Shown in pieces: positions 36,553 to 44,106 of a DNA stretch of 64,000 nt. Each line of letters begins with the position of its first letter. Position 1 is the stretch's first letter. A program made the position numbers and the translations under genes. Origin of the DNA: a bacterium (GTDB taxonomy: Bacteria > Bacillota > Bacilli > Lactobacillales > Streptococcaceae). A model generated the notes under the pieces. It did no database searches. It worked only from the letters and a program-made list of their open reading frames with translations, and was not told where the DNA came from. The DNA lies in contig CAJNCS010000004.1 of NCBI GenBank assembly GCA_905221325.1, positions 124,001 to 188,000 on the forward strand. Reading direction: 5' to 3'.

Positions 36553-36576
36553 AAACTTTTCAAATTTTGATATAAT
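36549..36576 (+). promoter_or_regulatory. Promoter of the riboswitch-mgtA unit
   Basis: TTGAAA (36549-36554), 16-bp spacer, TGATATAAT extended -10 (hexamer 36571-36576). The -35 overlaps the TGA stop of the preceding glycosyltransferase. Confidence 0.75.
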
Positions 36577-36577
36577 A

Positions 36578-36670
36578 GTACTACTCAAGGGAGTAGCTGG
36601 CAGAAACCTGTGATAGTGTCGTCATTCCGAATTTTATACTTTAAAGTATTCTTTCCGGCGCTATCTTAAA
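36578..36670 (+). promoter_or_regulatory. Manganese riboswitch (yybP-ykoY class)
   Basis: The leader contains CAAGGGAGTAGC (L1-type loop) and, after a paired region, CCGGCGCTATC closing on GATAGTGTCGTCATTC, the conserved elements of the yybP-ykoY aptamer. It lies directly upstream of an intrinsic terminator and a P-type ATPase. In pneumococcus the same riboswitch senses Mn2+ and turns on mgtA by antitermination, so Mn2+ binding should prevent the 36675 terminator. Confidence 0.85.
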
Positions 36671-36674
36671 CAGC

Positions 36675-36707
36675 GAGACTTGTTATGATTAACAGGTCTC
36701 TTTTTGT
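36675..36707 (+). terminator. Riboswitch expression-platform terminator
   Basis: GAGAC(T)TGTT (36675-36684) and AACAGGTCTC (36691-36700) form the stem, followed by TTTTTG. It lies 56 bases before the mgtA start. Confidence 0.8.
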
Positions 36708-36762
36708 TTGTCATAAAACTAAAAGAGAACTTGTTTTGCACACAATGTCAAGGAGGAGACAC

Positions 36763-39459
36763 ATGTCAAAAGAACAAAAACGCCAAGCGTTTTATACTCA
36801 GAGTCCTGAAGAGGTCTTGAAGTCAGTTGAAGCAACTGAACAAGGTCTCTCGTCTAGCGAAGCGCAGAAACGCATAGATGAATATGGACGCAATGAACTG
36901 GAAGAGGGTGAGAAAAAATCTCTCCTAGTCAAGTTTATCGAGCAATTTAAGGATTTGATGATTATCATCCTAGTTGCAGCGGCCATCTTGTCAGTCGTAA
37001 CTTCTGGTGGGGAAGATATCGCAGATGCTATCATTATTCTTGCCGTGGTTATCATTAACGCTGCTTTTGGTGTTTACCAAGAAGGAAAAGCAGAAGAAGC
37101 CATCGAAGCCCTCAAGTCTATGTCTAGTCCAGCTGCTCGCGTTATTCGTGATGGACACATGGCAGAGATTGATTCCAAAGAATTGGTGCCAGGTGATATC
37201 GTAGCTCTCGAAGCAGGTGATGTAGTTCCAGCAGACCTACGTTTGCTAGAAGCTAACTCTCTTAAAATCGAAGAAGCAGCCTTGACAGGTGAGTCTGTTC
37301 CAGTTGAAAAAGACTTGACCGTAGAACTCGCTGTAGATGCTGGTATTGGTGACCGTGTCAATATGGCCTTTCAAAACTCAAATGTGACTTATGGTCGTGG
37401 TCTTGGTGTTGTTGTCAATACAGGTATGTACACTGAAGTGGGGCATATCGCTGGCATGCTCCAAGATGCGGATGAGACTGACACGCCACTCAAACAAAAC
37501 TTGAACAACCTTTCTAAGGTCTTGACCTATGCAATTTTAGTTATTGCCCTTGTTACTTTTGTTGTTGGAGTCTTCATCCAAGGAAAAGATCCACTTGGTG
37601 AGTTGATGACCTCTGTTGCGCTTGCTGTTGCAGCCATTCCAGAAGGACTCCCAGCTATCGTGACTATCGTTCTTGCCCTTGGTACTCAAGTTTTGGCCAA
37701 ACGAAACTCTATCGTTCGTAAGTTACCAGCAGTAGAAACACTTGGTTCAACAGAAATCATCGCTTCTGATAAGACTGGTACGCTTACCATGAACAAGATG
37801 ACCGTCGAAAAAGTCTTCTATGATGCAGTCCTACATGACTCAGCCGATGATATTGAACTTGGCTTGGACATGCCACTACTTCGTTCAGTTGTCTTGGCCA
37901 ATGATACCAAGATTGATGCTGAAGGAAACCTGATTGGGGATCCGACCGAAACAGCCTTCATTCAGTATGCCTTGGACAAGGGTTACGATGTTAAAGGGTT
38001 CTTAGAGAAATATCCTCGTGTTGCTGAGTTGCCATTTGACTCAGATCGTAAACTCATGTCCACGGTTCATCCATTGCCAGATGGTCGTTTCCTTGTAGCA
38101 GTCAAAGGGGCTCCAGATCAACTCTTGAAACGATGTGTTGCTCGTGATAAAGCTGGAGATGTTGTTCCGATTGATGAGAAAGTCACTGAATTAATCCATA
38201 CAAACAACTCGGAAATGGCTCACCAAGCCTTGCGTGTCCTTGCAGGTGCTTATAAGATTATCGACAGTATTCCAGAAAATCTTACTTCTGAAGAGCTAGA
38301 AAACAACTTGATCTTTACTGGATTGATTGGGATGATTGACCCTGAACGTGCCGAAGCGGCAGAAGCTGTTCGTGTGGCTAAAGAAGCGGGAATCCGTCCA
38401 ATCATGATCACTGGTGACCACCAAGACACAGCAGAAGCCATTGCCAAACGTTTGGGAATCATTGACGAAAATGACTCAGAGGACCATGTCTTGACAGGTG
38501 CTGAGCTCAATGAACTTTCTGATGAAGAATTTGAAAAAGTAGTTGGTCAATATTCCGTTTACGCGCGTGTATCCCCTGAACACAAGGTTCGTATCGTGAA
38601 GGCTTGGCAAAACCAAGGTAAGGTTGTTGCCATGACAGGTGACGGTGTTAATGATGCGCCAGCTCTGAAAACAGCCGATATCGGTATCGGTATGGGAATC
38701 ACTGGTACTGAGGTTTCTAAGGGTGCATCTGACATGATTCTTGCGGATGATAACTTTGCGACTATTATCGTCGCAGTTGAAGAAGGACGTAAGGTCTTCT
38801 CAAACATTCAAAAGACCATTCAGTACCTACTTTCTGCCAATACGGCTGAAGTATTAACCATCTTCTTATCAACCTTGTTTGGTTGGGATGTCTTACAGCC
38901 AGTTCATCTCTTGTGGATTAACTTGGTAACCGATACCTTCCCAGCTATCGCTCTTGGTGTTGAGCCAGCTGAGCCAGGTGTTATGACCCACAAACCACGT
39001 GGACGCAAATCAAGCTTCTTCTCAGGTGGGGTCATGAGCTCCATTATCTATCAAGGTGTACTCCAAGGGGCACTCGTCTTGACTGTTTATGGTCTTGCTC
39101 TTGCCTATCCAGTCCATGTAGGAGACAACCAAGCAATTCATGCGGATGCCCTCACCATGGCCTTTGCAACACTTGGTTTGATTCAGCTCTTTCATGCCTA
39201 CAACGTCAAGTCTGTTTACCAATCCATCTTGACAGTTGGACCATTTAAGTCTAAAACTTTCAACTGGTCTATCTTGGTATCCTTCATCCTCTTGATGGCA
39301 ACAATCGTCGTAGAACCGCTTGAAGGTATCTTCCATGTTACCAAACTGGACTTGTCACAGTGGGGAATTGTCATGGCTGGAAGCTTCTCAATGATTATCA
39401 TTGTCGAAATCGTTAAGTTTGTTCAACGTAAACTTGGTCTTGATAAGAACGCGATTTAA
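36763..39459 (+). CDS. mgtA: P2A-type Mn2+/Ca2+-exporting ATPase
   Basis: 898 residues from ATG 36763 behind AAGGAGGAG; the longer frame starts inside the terminator. N-terminal cation ATPase domain, 'LTGESVPVEKD', membrane motif 'AAIPEGLPAIV', phosphorylation site 'SDKTGTLTMNKM' and hinge 'TGDGVNDAPAL', with ten membrane helices. The pneumococcal orthologue (also called CaxP) exports calcium and manganese and is induced by Mn2+ through the upstream riboswitch. Codon use is that of a well-expressed gene. Confidence 0.92.
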   Translation: MSKEQKRQAFYTQSPEEVLKSVEATEQGLSSSEAQKRIDEYGRNELEEGEKKSLLVKFIEQFKDLMIIILVAAAILSVVTSGGEDIADAIIILAVVIINAAFGVYQEGKAEEAIEALKSMSSPAARVIRDGHMAEIDSKELVPGDIVALEAGDVVPADLRLLEANSLKIEEAALTGESVPVEKDLTVELAVDAGIGDRVNMAFQNSNVTYGRGLGVVVNTGMYTEVGHIAGMLQDADETDTPLKQNLNNLSKVLTYAILVIALVTFVVGVFIQGKDPLGELMTSVALAVAAIPEGLPAIVTIVLALGTQVLAKRNSIVRKLPAVETLGSTEIIASDKTGTLTMNKMTVEKVFYDAVLHDSADDIELGLDMPLLRSVVLANDTKIDAEGNLIGDPTETAFIQYALDKGYDVKGFLEKYPRVAELPFDSDRKLMSTVHPLPDGRFLVAVKGAPDQLLKRCVARDKAGDVVPIDEKVTELIHTNNSEMAHQALRVLAGAYKIIDSIPENLTSEELENNLIFTGLIGMIDPERAEAAEAVRVAKEAGIRPIMITGDHQDTAEAIAKRLGIIDENDSEDHVLTGAELNELSDEEFEKVVGQYSVYARVSPEHKVRIVKAWQNQGKVVAMTGDGVNDAPALKTADIGIGMGITGTEVSKGASDMILADDNFATIIVAVEEGRKVFSNIQKTIQYLLSANTAEVLTIFLSTLFGWDVLQPVHLLWINLVTDTFPAIALGVEPAEPGVMTHKPRGRKSSFFSGGVMSSIIYQGVLQGALVLTVYGLALAYPVHVGDNQAIHADALTMAFATLGLIQLFHAYNVKSVYQSILTVGPFKSKTFNWSILVSFILLMATIVVEPLEGIFHVTKLDLSQWGIVMAGSFSMIIIVEIVKFVQRKLGLDKNAI

Positions 39460-39461
39460 AA

Positions 39462-39488
39462 AGAAGTCATCTTCGGATGGCTTTTTTG
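39462..39488 (+). terminator. Rho-independent terminator after mgtA
   Basis: AGAAGTCATC (39462-39471), TTCG tetraloop, GATGGCTTTT (39476-39485), then T-rich. Confidence 0.85.
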
Positions 39489-39561
39489 CATTTGAGGAGA
39501 ATGGTTAGGAGTTATCCACTTTTGTGCTATAATAAAGTAAAGTAGCAAGGAGCGTAAGAGA

Positions 39562-39972
39562 ATGGAAAAGAAAATTGTCCGAGATATCTTATTTTTGTCG
39601 CAAGTCGCGAAACCTGCAAGTCAGGAAGACCTTTATCTGGCTAAGGATTTGCAGGATACCCTGCTGGCTAATCGTGAGACCTGTGTCGGTCTGGCGGCCA
39701 ATATGATTGGTGTGCAGAAGCGTGTGATTATCTTTAATCTTGGCTTGGTTCCCATGGTCATGTTTAACCCTGTTCTCCTTTCATACGAAGGACCTTACGA
39801 GACAGAGGAGGGGTGTTTGTCCTTGACTGGGGTGCGACCAACAACTCGCTATGAAACGATTACGGTTTCCTATCGTGATAGTAAGTGGCAGGAACAGACC
39901 ATTACGCTAACAGGTTTTCCAGCTCAGATCTGTCAACATGAACTGGATCATTTGGAAGGACGGATTATTTAG
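39562..39972 (+). CDS. Divergent peptide deformylase homologue
   Basis: 136 residues, shorter than the main Def. Metal-site motifs survive: 'EEGCLS' (Cys85) and 'QHELDHLEG' (His126, Glu127, His130). The first motif is altered: 'CVGLAANM' (41-48) where GxGLAAxQ is expected, so the Gly and the Gln that stabilises the transition state are both replaced. It could still be a metallohydrolase with another substrate or weak deformylase activity. AGCAAGGAGCG lies upstream. The next gene starts 11 bases on. Confidence 0.82.
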   Translation: MEKKIVRDILFLSQVAKPASQEDLYLAKDLQDTLLANRETCVGLAANMIGVQKRVIIFNLGLVPMVMFNPVLLSYEGPYETEEGCLSLTGVRPTTRYETITVSYRDSKWQEQTITLTGFPAQICQHELDHLEGRII

Positions 39973-39983
39973 GAGGAACTCAG

Positions 39984-41579
39984 ATGAAACGCATACTTTT
40001 TGAACTTGTTTTTATCGCAACGACCTGGTATATCTTTTTACCACCCTTCAATCTGACTAGTTGGGAATTCATCTTCTTTCTTTGTGGGCATCTAGTGGTG
40101 ATGGGAATTTTGTTTAGTTTCCGCAAGGATACCAATCTCCTCAAGACGGTTCACGTACGTCATGGCAAGGTTGCTAACGAACTTAATCTAGAAGGGCTTC
40201 ATTTTAATAAATTAGGTGGAGGATTGTTGCTGGCCGCAGGACTTATCTTTGCCCTTGCTGGTCTGGTAAGCCTAGTAACCTCCAGCTTTTTCCAAGCAAA
40301 AAATTATGCTAATGTGGTGTCTATCACAGAAAAAGATTTTAAAGATTTTCCTAAGAGTGATACCAGTAAGGTTCCAATCCTAGATCGGAGCACTGCAGAA
40401 AAGATTGGAGACCGTTATCTAGGCTCTCTGACGGATAAGGTCTCCCAGTACGTAGCAGCAGATACTTATACCCAGCTGACGGTTGATGGCAAACCTTATC
40501 GGGTGACTCCTTTGGAGTATGCCGACCCGATTAAATGGTTTAATAATCAGTCCAAGGGAATTGGCGAGTGTATCAAGGTTGATATGGTGACAGGAAATGC
40601 AGAATTGGTGGATTTAAAAACGCCGATGAAGTATTCAGACTCTGAGTATTTTAACCGAGACGTCAAACGTCATCTTCGGATTAAGTACCCAACCAAGATT
40701 TTTAAAACGCCATCCTTTGAGGTGGATGATGAAGGCAATCCTTTCTATGTAGCAACCGTTTATCAAAAGCAGTTTGGTCTAGGAGTACCTCGTCCTTCAT
40801 CTGTTATTATCTTAGACGCAACCAATGGAGAAACTAAGGAATACAGCTTGGATGAAGTCCCAGAATGGGTAGACCGTGTCTATCCTGCCGAAGAAACCAT
40901 CGAACAAATCAACTACAACGGCAAGTATAAAGACGGCTTCTGGAATGCCTTGATTTCTAAGAAAAATGTTACCCAAACGACAGAGGGCTATAACTATCTT
41001 TCTATCGGAAATGACATTTATCTCTACACGGGGGTGACTTCAGCAAATGCTGACGAAAGTAATCTAGGATTTATCCTTGAAAATATGCGAACTGGTGAGA
41101 TCACCAAGTACAATCTAGCTTCAGCAACAGAAGAATCTGCCCGTGCTTCCGCAGAAGGAGCAGTGCAAGAGAAGGCCTACAAGGCTACCTTCCCTATCCT
41201 TGTCAATCTTAATGACAAGCCTCTCTATATCATGGGCTTGAAGGACAATGCAGGTCTGGTCAAGGAGTATGCTTTGGTCGATGCAGTGGAGTACCAAAAC
41301 GTCATCGTAGCAGCTACGGTAGATGAACTCCTCAGCAAATATGCCAATAAAAATGACCTCGAGCTGGATAATGAAACGGTAGAAAACATTAAGGGAATCG
41401 TCTCAGACCTTAAATCAGCTGTCATCAAGGGGGACACCGTCTACTTCTTTAAAGTTGATGGCAAGATTTATAAGGTCAAGGCTTCGGTATCGGATGATCT
41501 TCCTTACCTTGAAAACGGTCAATCCTTTGAGGGGCAAGTTGGAAAAGATAACTATCTCAAGACCTTTAAAGTCAAGTAA
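39984..41579 (+). CDS. Uncharacterised two-helix membrane protein with large outer domain
   Basis: 531 residues; no family name that I can give with confidence. Two N-terminal hydrophobic segments (about 5-48, possibly a hairpin, and 75-97) are followed by ~430 residues predicted outside the membrane, without cysteines typical of lipoproteins. Repeated β-like strands such as 'VDMVTGNAELVDL', 'ILDATNGETKEYSL' and 'LENMRTGEITKYNL' recall PepSY-like modules. TAGGAGGAACTC precedes the ATG. It is co-transcribed with the deformylase homologue and ends at a terminator. Confidence 0.7.
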   Translation: MKRILFELVFIATTWYIFLPPFNLTSWEFIFFLCGHLVVMGILFSFRKDTNLLKTVHVRHGKVANELNLEGLHFNKLGGGLLLAAGLIFALAGLVSLVTSSFFQAKNYANVVSITEKDFKDFPKSDTSKVPILDRSTAEKIGDRYLGSLTDKVSQYVAADTYTQLTVDGKPYRVTPLEYADPIKWFNNQSKGIGECIKVDMVTGNAELVDLKTPMKYSDSEYFNRDVKRHLRIKYPTKIFKTPSFEVDDEGNPFYVATVYQKQFGLGVPRPSSVIILDATNGETKEYSLDEVPEWVDRVYPAEETIEQINYNGKYKDGFWNALISKKNVTQTTEGYNYLSIGNDIYLYTGVTSANADESNLGFILENMRTGEITKYNLASATEESARASAEGAVQEKAYKATFPILVNLNDKPLYIMGLKDNAGLVKEYALVDAVEYQNVIVAATVDELLSKYANKNDLELDNETVENIKGIVSDLKSAVIKGDTVYFFKVDGKIYKVKASVSDDLPYLENGQSFEGQVGKDNYLKTFKVK

Positions 41580-41582
41580 AAG

Positions 41583-41611
41583 AAACCTCGGTGTGAACCG
41601 AGGTTTTTAAG
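41583..41611 (+). terminator. Rho-independent terminator
   Basis: AAACCTCGG (41583-41591) and CCGAGGTTT (41598-41606), then TTAA. Confidence 0.8.
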
Positions 41612-41620
41612 ATGAAATTC

Positions 41621-41649
41621 TTGGTCGTAATTGAAAAATATGCTACACT
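41621..41649 (+). promoter_or_regulatory. Promoter of yaaA, leaderless spacing
   Basis: TTGGTC (41621-41626), 17-bp spacer, TGCTACACT with hexamer 41644-41649. Start would fall on the ATG at 41656. Confidence 0.55.
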
Positions 41650-41655
41650 AACAAT

Positions 41656-42384
41656 ATGAAAATTTTAATCCCAACAGCAAAAGAAATGAACACAAACTAT
41701 CCTTGTATCGAAGCGCTCCCCTTGAGGGAAGAAAGTCAGGCAGTCCTTGACTCACTTGCGCATTACTCAGCTAGTGAATTAGAGATTTTTTATAAGGTAT
41801 CTGCCGAGAAAGCAGAAGAAGAGTACGCTCATATTCAAGATTTAAAAGATCACAGGGCTAAACATTATCCAGCCTTGAAACTTTTCGATGGTCTCATGTA
41901 TCGTCACATCAAACGAGATGGGTTAACCAAGGCTGAACAAACCTATCTTGAAAATCATGTCCTGATTACCTCGGCTTTATATGGTGTTGTCCCCGCCTTG
42001 TCACCTATGGCTCCCCACCGTTTGGACTTCTTGATGAAGTTAAAAGTTGCTGGTAAAACTCTAAAGAATCATTGGAAGTCAGCCTATGATGAGGCCCTAC
42101 AGGATGAGAACTTGATATTCTCACTCCTATCATCAGAGTTTGAAACCGTATTTTCGAAGGAAATCAGAGAAAAGATGGTGACCTTCAAATTTATGGAGGA
42201 CAAGGGTGGTCAGCTGAAGATTCACTCAACCATTTCAAAAAAAGCCCGTGGTGCCTTTTTGACCGCCTTGATAGAAGGGCAAGTCCAAACAGTCGAACAA
42301 GCTCGCCAGCTCAGTTTTGCCGGCTTTGACTACCGACCTAATTTGTCTAGTGACTTAGAACTCGTCTTTGTGAAACAAGCATAA
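41656..42384 (+). CDS. yaaA: Peroxide stress protein YaaA (UPF0246)
   Basis: 242 residues. Begins 'MKILIPTAKEM' and carries the family blocks 'LTKAEQTYLENHVLITSALYGVVPALSPMAPHRLDF' (about 95-130) and C-terminal 'FAGFDYRPNLSSD'. In E. coli YaaA lowers free iron under peroxide stress, which would suit a peroxide-producing streptococcus. No ribosome site precedes the ATG; the promoter position suggests a leaderless mRNA. Monocistronic. Confidence 0.9.
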   Translation: MKILIPTAKEMNTNYPCIEALPLREESQAVLDSLAHYSASELEIFYKVSAEKAEEEYAHIQDLKDHRAKHYPALKLFDGLMYRHIKRDGLTKAEQTYLENHVLITSALYGVVPALSPMAPHRLDFLMKLKVAGKTLKNHWKSAYDEALQDENLIFSLLSSEFETVFSKEIREKMVTFKFMEDKGGQLKIHSTISKKARGAFLTALIEGQVQTVEQARQLSFAGFDYRPNLSSDLELVFVKQA

Positions 42385-42413
42385 AACCAGCTCGTTCGAG
42401 CTGGTTTTTGTTT
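42383..42413. terminator. Bidirectional terminator between yaaA and the FMN reductase
   Basis: AAAACCAGCTCG (42383-42394) and CGAGCTGGTTTT (42397-42408), 12-bp perfect stem, then TGTTT; overlaps the yaaA stop codon. Confidence 0.85.
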
Positions 42414-42415
42414 GA

Positions 42416-42964
42416 TTAGTTGATGGCTGCAAGAAGGTCGTCCGCTTGTTTTGCAAGTGATGAAGCAGTTGCTTCTTCTAACACCAATTTTCCGTCTTCC
42501 CAAGCAGAGTCATTGACACGAGCAGCTGTAAAATCACCAACGACTTGTGTACGGATAAATGGCAAGAGGTCTTTGTAAATAGCAAAGAGTTGATCGTGAC
42601 CGGCATTGGCTACAGATGAGACAGTAACAAACTTGTCTTGGAGGGCAGAAGTGCCACGTGTATCAGACAAGTCAAGGGCACGAGAGAGCCAGTCGAGCAA
42701 GTTTTTCACTGTTCCAGGGATAGAGAAGTTGTAGACTGGAGAGAAGATCCAGATGGCATCAGCAGCAAGGACCGCTTCACGAGTAGCAGCTACAGCTGGA
42801 TGAGTTGGAACTTCCAAATCTTGGCTGAAGAGAGGAACAGCTGAGTAATCAAGATAGCTAACTTCCGCTTTTCCAGCAAGTGCTTTTTCAGCTTCGAGGG
42901 CCATTTGGTGGTTGAAAGAACCTTGGCGTAGTGAACCGACGATAAATAATACTTTTTTAGACAT
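42416..42964 (-). CDS. NADPH-dependent FMN reductase family protein
   Basis: 182 residues with flavodoxin-like fold: phosphate loop 'GSLRQGSFNHQMA' near 10-22, 'FSPVYNFSIPGTVKNLLDWLSR' near 75-96. Relatives reduce quinones, azo dyes or chromate using NAD(P)H and FMN. It follows a MarR-type regulator on the same strand after 91 bases, so it is likely the regulated output. AAAGGAGACATATC precedes the start. Confidence 0.87.
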   Translation of the reverse strand: MSKKVLFIVGSLRQGSFNHQMALEAEKALAGKAEVSYLDYSAVPLFSQDLEVPTHPAVAATREAVLAADAIWIFSPVYNFSIPGTVKNLLDWLSRALDLSDTRGTSALQDKFVTVSSVANAGHDQLFAIYKDLLPFIRTQVVGDFTAARVNDSAWEDGKLVLEEATASSLAKQADDLLAAIN

Positions 42965-42990
42965 GATATGTCTCCTTTAGTTTAAAATTC

Positions 42991-43056
42991 AAAGAGCGAA
43001 CTCTTTTGTTACCATCTATGTTACAACAAATGATACTAATTAGCAATAATTTTGCT
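42991..43056. promoter_or_regulatory. Two inverted repeats between marR and the FMN reductase
   Basis: AAAGAGCGAACTCTTT (42991-43006) and AGCAATAATTTTGCT (43042-43056). Both are dyads of the size bound by MarR dimers; no binding evidence exists. The second touches the marR stop codon. Confidence 0.4.
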
Positions 43057-43502
43057 CACAAATTTTTAAATTTTTTTAAAATGCGGATTAAGTCTTCCTT
43101 TTCGCCATCTTCCAAGATGCTGAGTGCTTCTACGATAGAATCAATATGGTCAGGAAGAACCTCTTCGATTTTTCTGCGTCCTGCAGGTGTTAATTTCAGG
43201 AAAAAGGAGCGACGATCCTTGGGGTCGCAAGTTCTAGAAATCCATCCATCTCGAACCATATTTCGAATGACAACAGTCATGTTTCCAGAAGTGGCTAGCA
43301 TTTTTTCAATCAAATCCTGAATGCGTAGTTCCTCCTTGCTATAGAGGGTTTCCAAAACTGAAAATTGGGTGGGTGTTAGCCCGTGTTCTTTAGCAGCCTT
43401 GGATTCATATGGTTTAAAAGTTCGTATGGCTTTATTGAGGACGATAGCTGTTTTTAAGTCTAGTTGATTATCGGAAATTTTCTCTTTTAAGTATTGCTTC
43501 AT
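43056..43502 (-). CDS. MarR family transcriptional regulator
   Basis: 148 residues. Winged helix at about 55-110: 'HGLTPTQFSVLETLYSKEEL', recognition helix 'MLATSGNMTVVIRNMVRDGW', wing 'RTCDPKDRRSFFLKLTPAGR' (D-x-R-dipeptide typical of MarR). Such proteins repress nearby genes until a phenolic or oxidant ligand binds. Its likely target is the FMN reductase gene downstream and its own promoter. Confidence 0.9.
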   Translation of the reverse strand: MKQYLKEKISDNQLDLKTAIVLNKAIRTFKPYESKAAKEHGLTPTQFSVLETLYSKEELRIQDLIEKMLATSGNMTVVIRNMVRDGWISRTCDPKDRRSFFLKLTPAGRRKIEEVLPDHIDSIVEALSILEDGEKEDLIRILKKFKNL

Positions 43503-43585
43503 AAGGCTATTTTATCAATAATGAGAGAGAAAAACAAGAACTTCTATTTTATAGGAAAAGATTCTTAGAATGTTTCTATCTTCAC

Positions 43586-43614
43586 TTGTAATAAAAGAGG
43601 AGAGATGGTAAAAT
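43586..43614 (+). promoter_or_regulatory. Promoter of ypmB-aspB, leaderless spacing
   Basis: TTGTAA (43586-43591), 17-bp spacer, TGGTAAAAT with hexamer 43609-43614; six bases later is the GTG start codon at 43621. Confidence 0.65.
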
Positions 43615-43620
43615 AGACGA

Positions 43621-44097
43621 GTGAAACTAAGACAGAAAAACGCAAAAAACAAGCTACTTTTACAGTATGGAATCGGCATTGCTTTAGTATTACTAGTCAT
43701 GACTACTTCCTTCCTTTATCTGATATCACTCAGCATGAAGCCCTATCAAGATACTAGAGTTGAAGGAGAAAAACTGGCCAAGCAGTATGCAGAATTGGAA
43801 CAGGCAGATCAGATTGATTTCTATAATGGACTAGAAGGTTATTACAGCATTCTGGGACATAATAAAAAGCAAGAGGCCATTGCCGTACTGATTGAAAAGA
43901 ATGACCACAAGATTTATGTTTATCAGCTAGATAAGGGGATTTCTCAAGACAAGGCAGCGACGATTTCGAGAGAAAAAGGAGCTAGCGACATTGACAAGAT
44001 TACCTTTGGTCGCTATAAGGATAAGCCGATTTGGGAAGTTAAGTCAGGAAACTACTACTATCTGGTCGACTTTGAAACAGGAGCAGTGATCCAATAA
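43621..44097 (+). CDS. ypmB: YpmB-like DUF5590 membrane protein
   Basis: 158 residues from GTG 43621. Basic N-terminus, one membrane helix ('YGIGIALVLLVMTTSFLYLI', about 15-34), then an outer domain of PepSY/YpmB type with 'DKITFGRYKDKPIWEVKSGN'. The order ypmB-aspB-asnS is the same as in Bacillus subtilis. The role is unknown. The start is unusual: no ribosome site and a -10 element six bases before the codon. Confidence 0.8.
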   Translation: MKLRQKNAKNKLLLQYGIGIALVLLVMTTSFLYLISLSMKPYQDTRVEGEKLAKQYAELEQADQIDFYNGLEGYYSILGHNKKQEAIAVLIEKNDHKIYVYQLDKGISQDKAATISREKGASDIDKITFGRYKDKPIWEVKSGNYYYLVDFETGAVIQ

Positions 44098-44106
44098 GGA
44101 GGGCAT

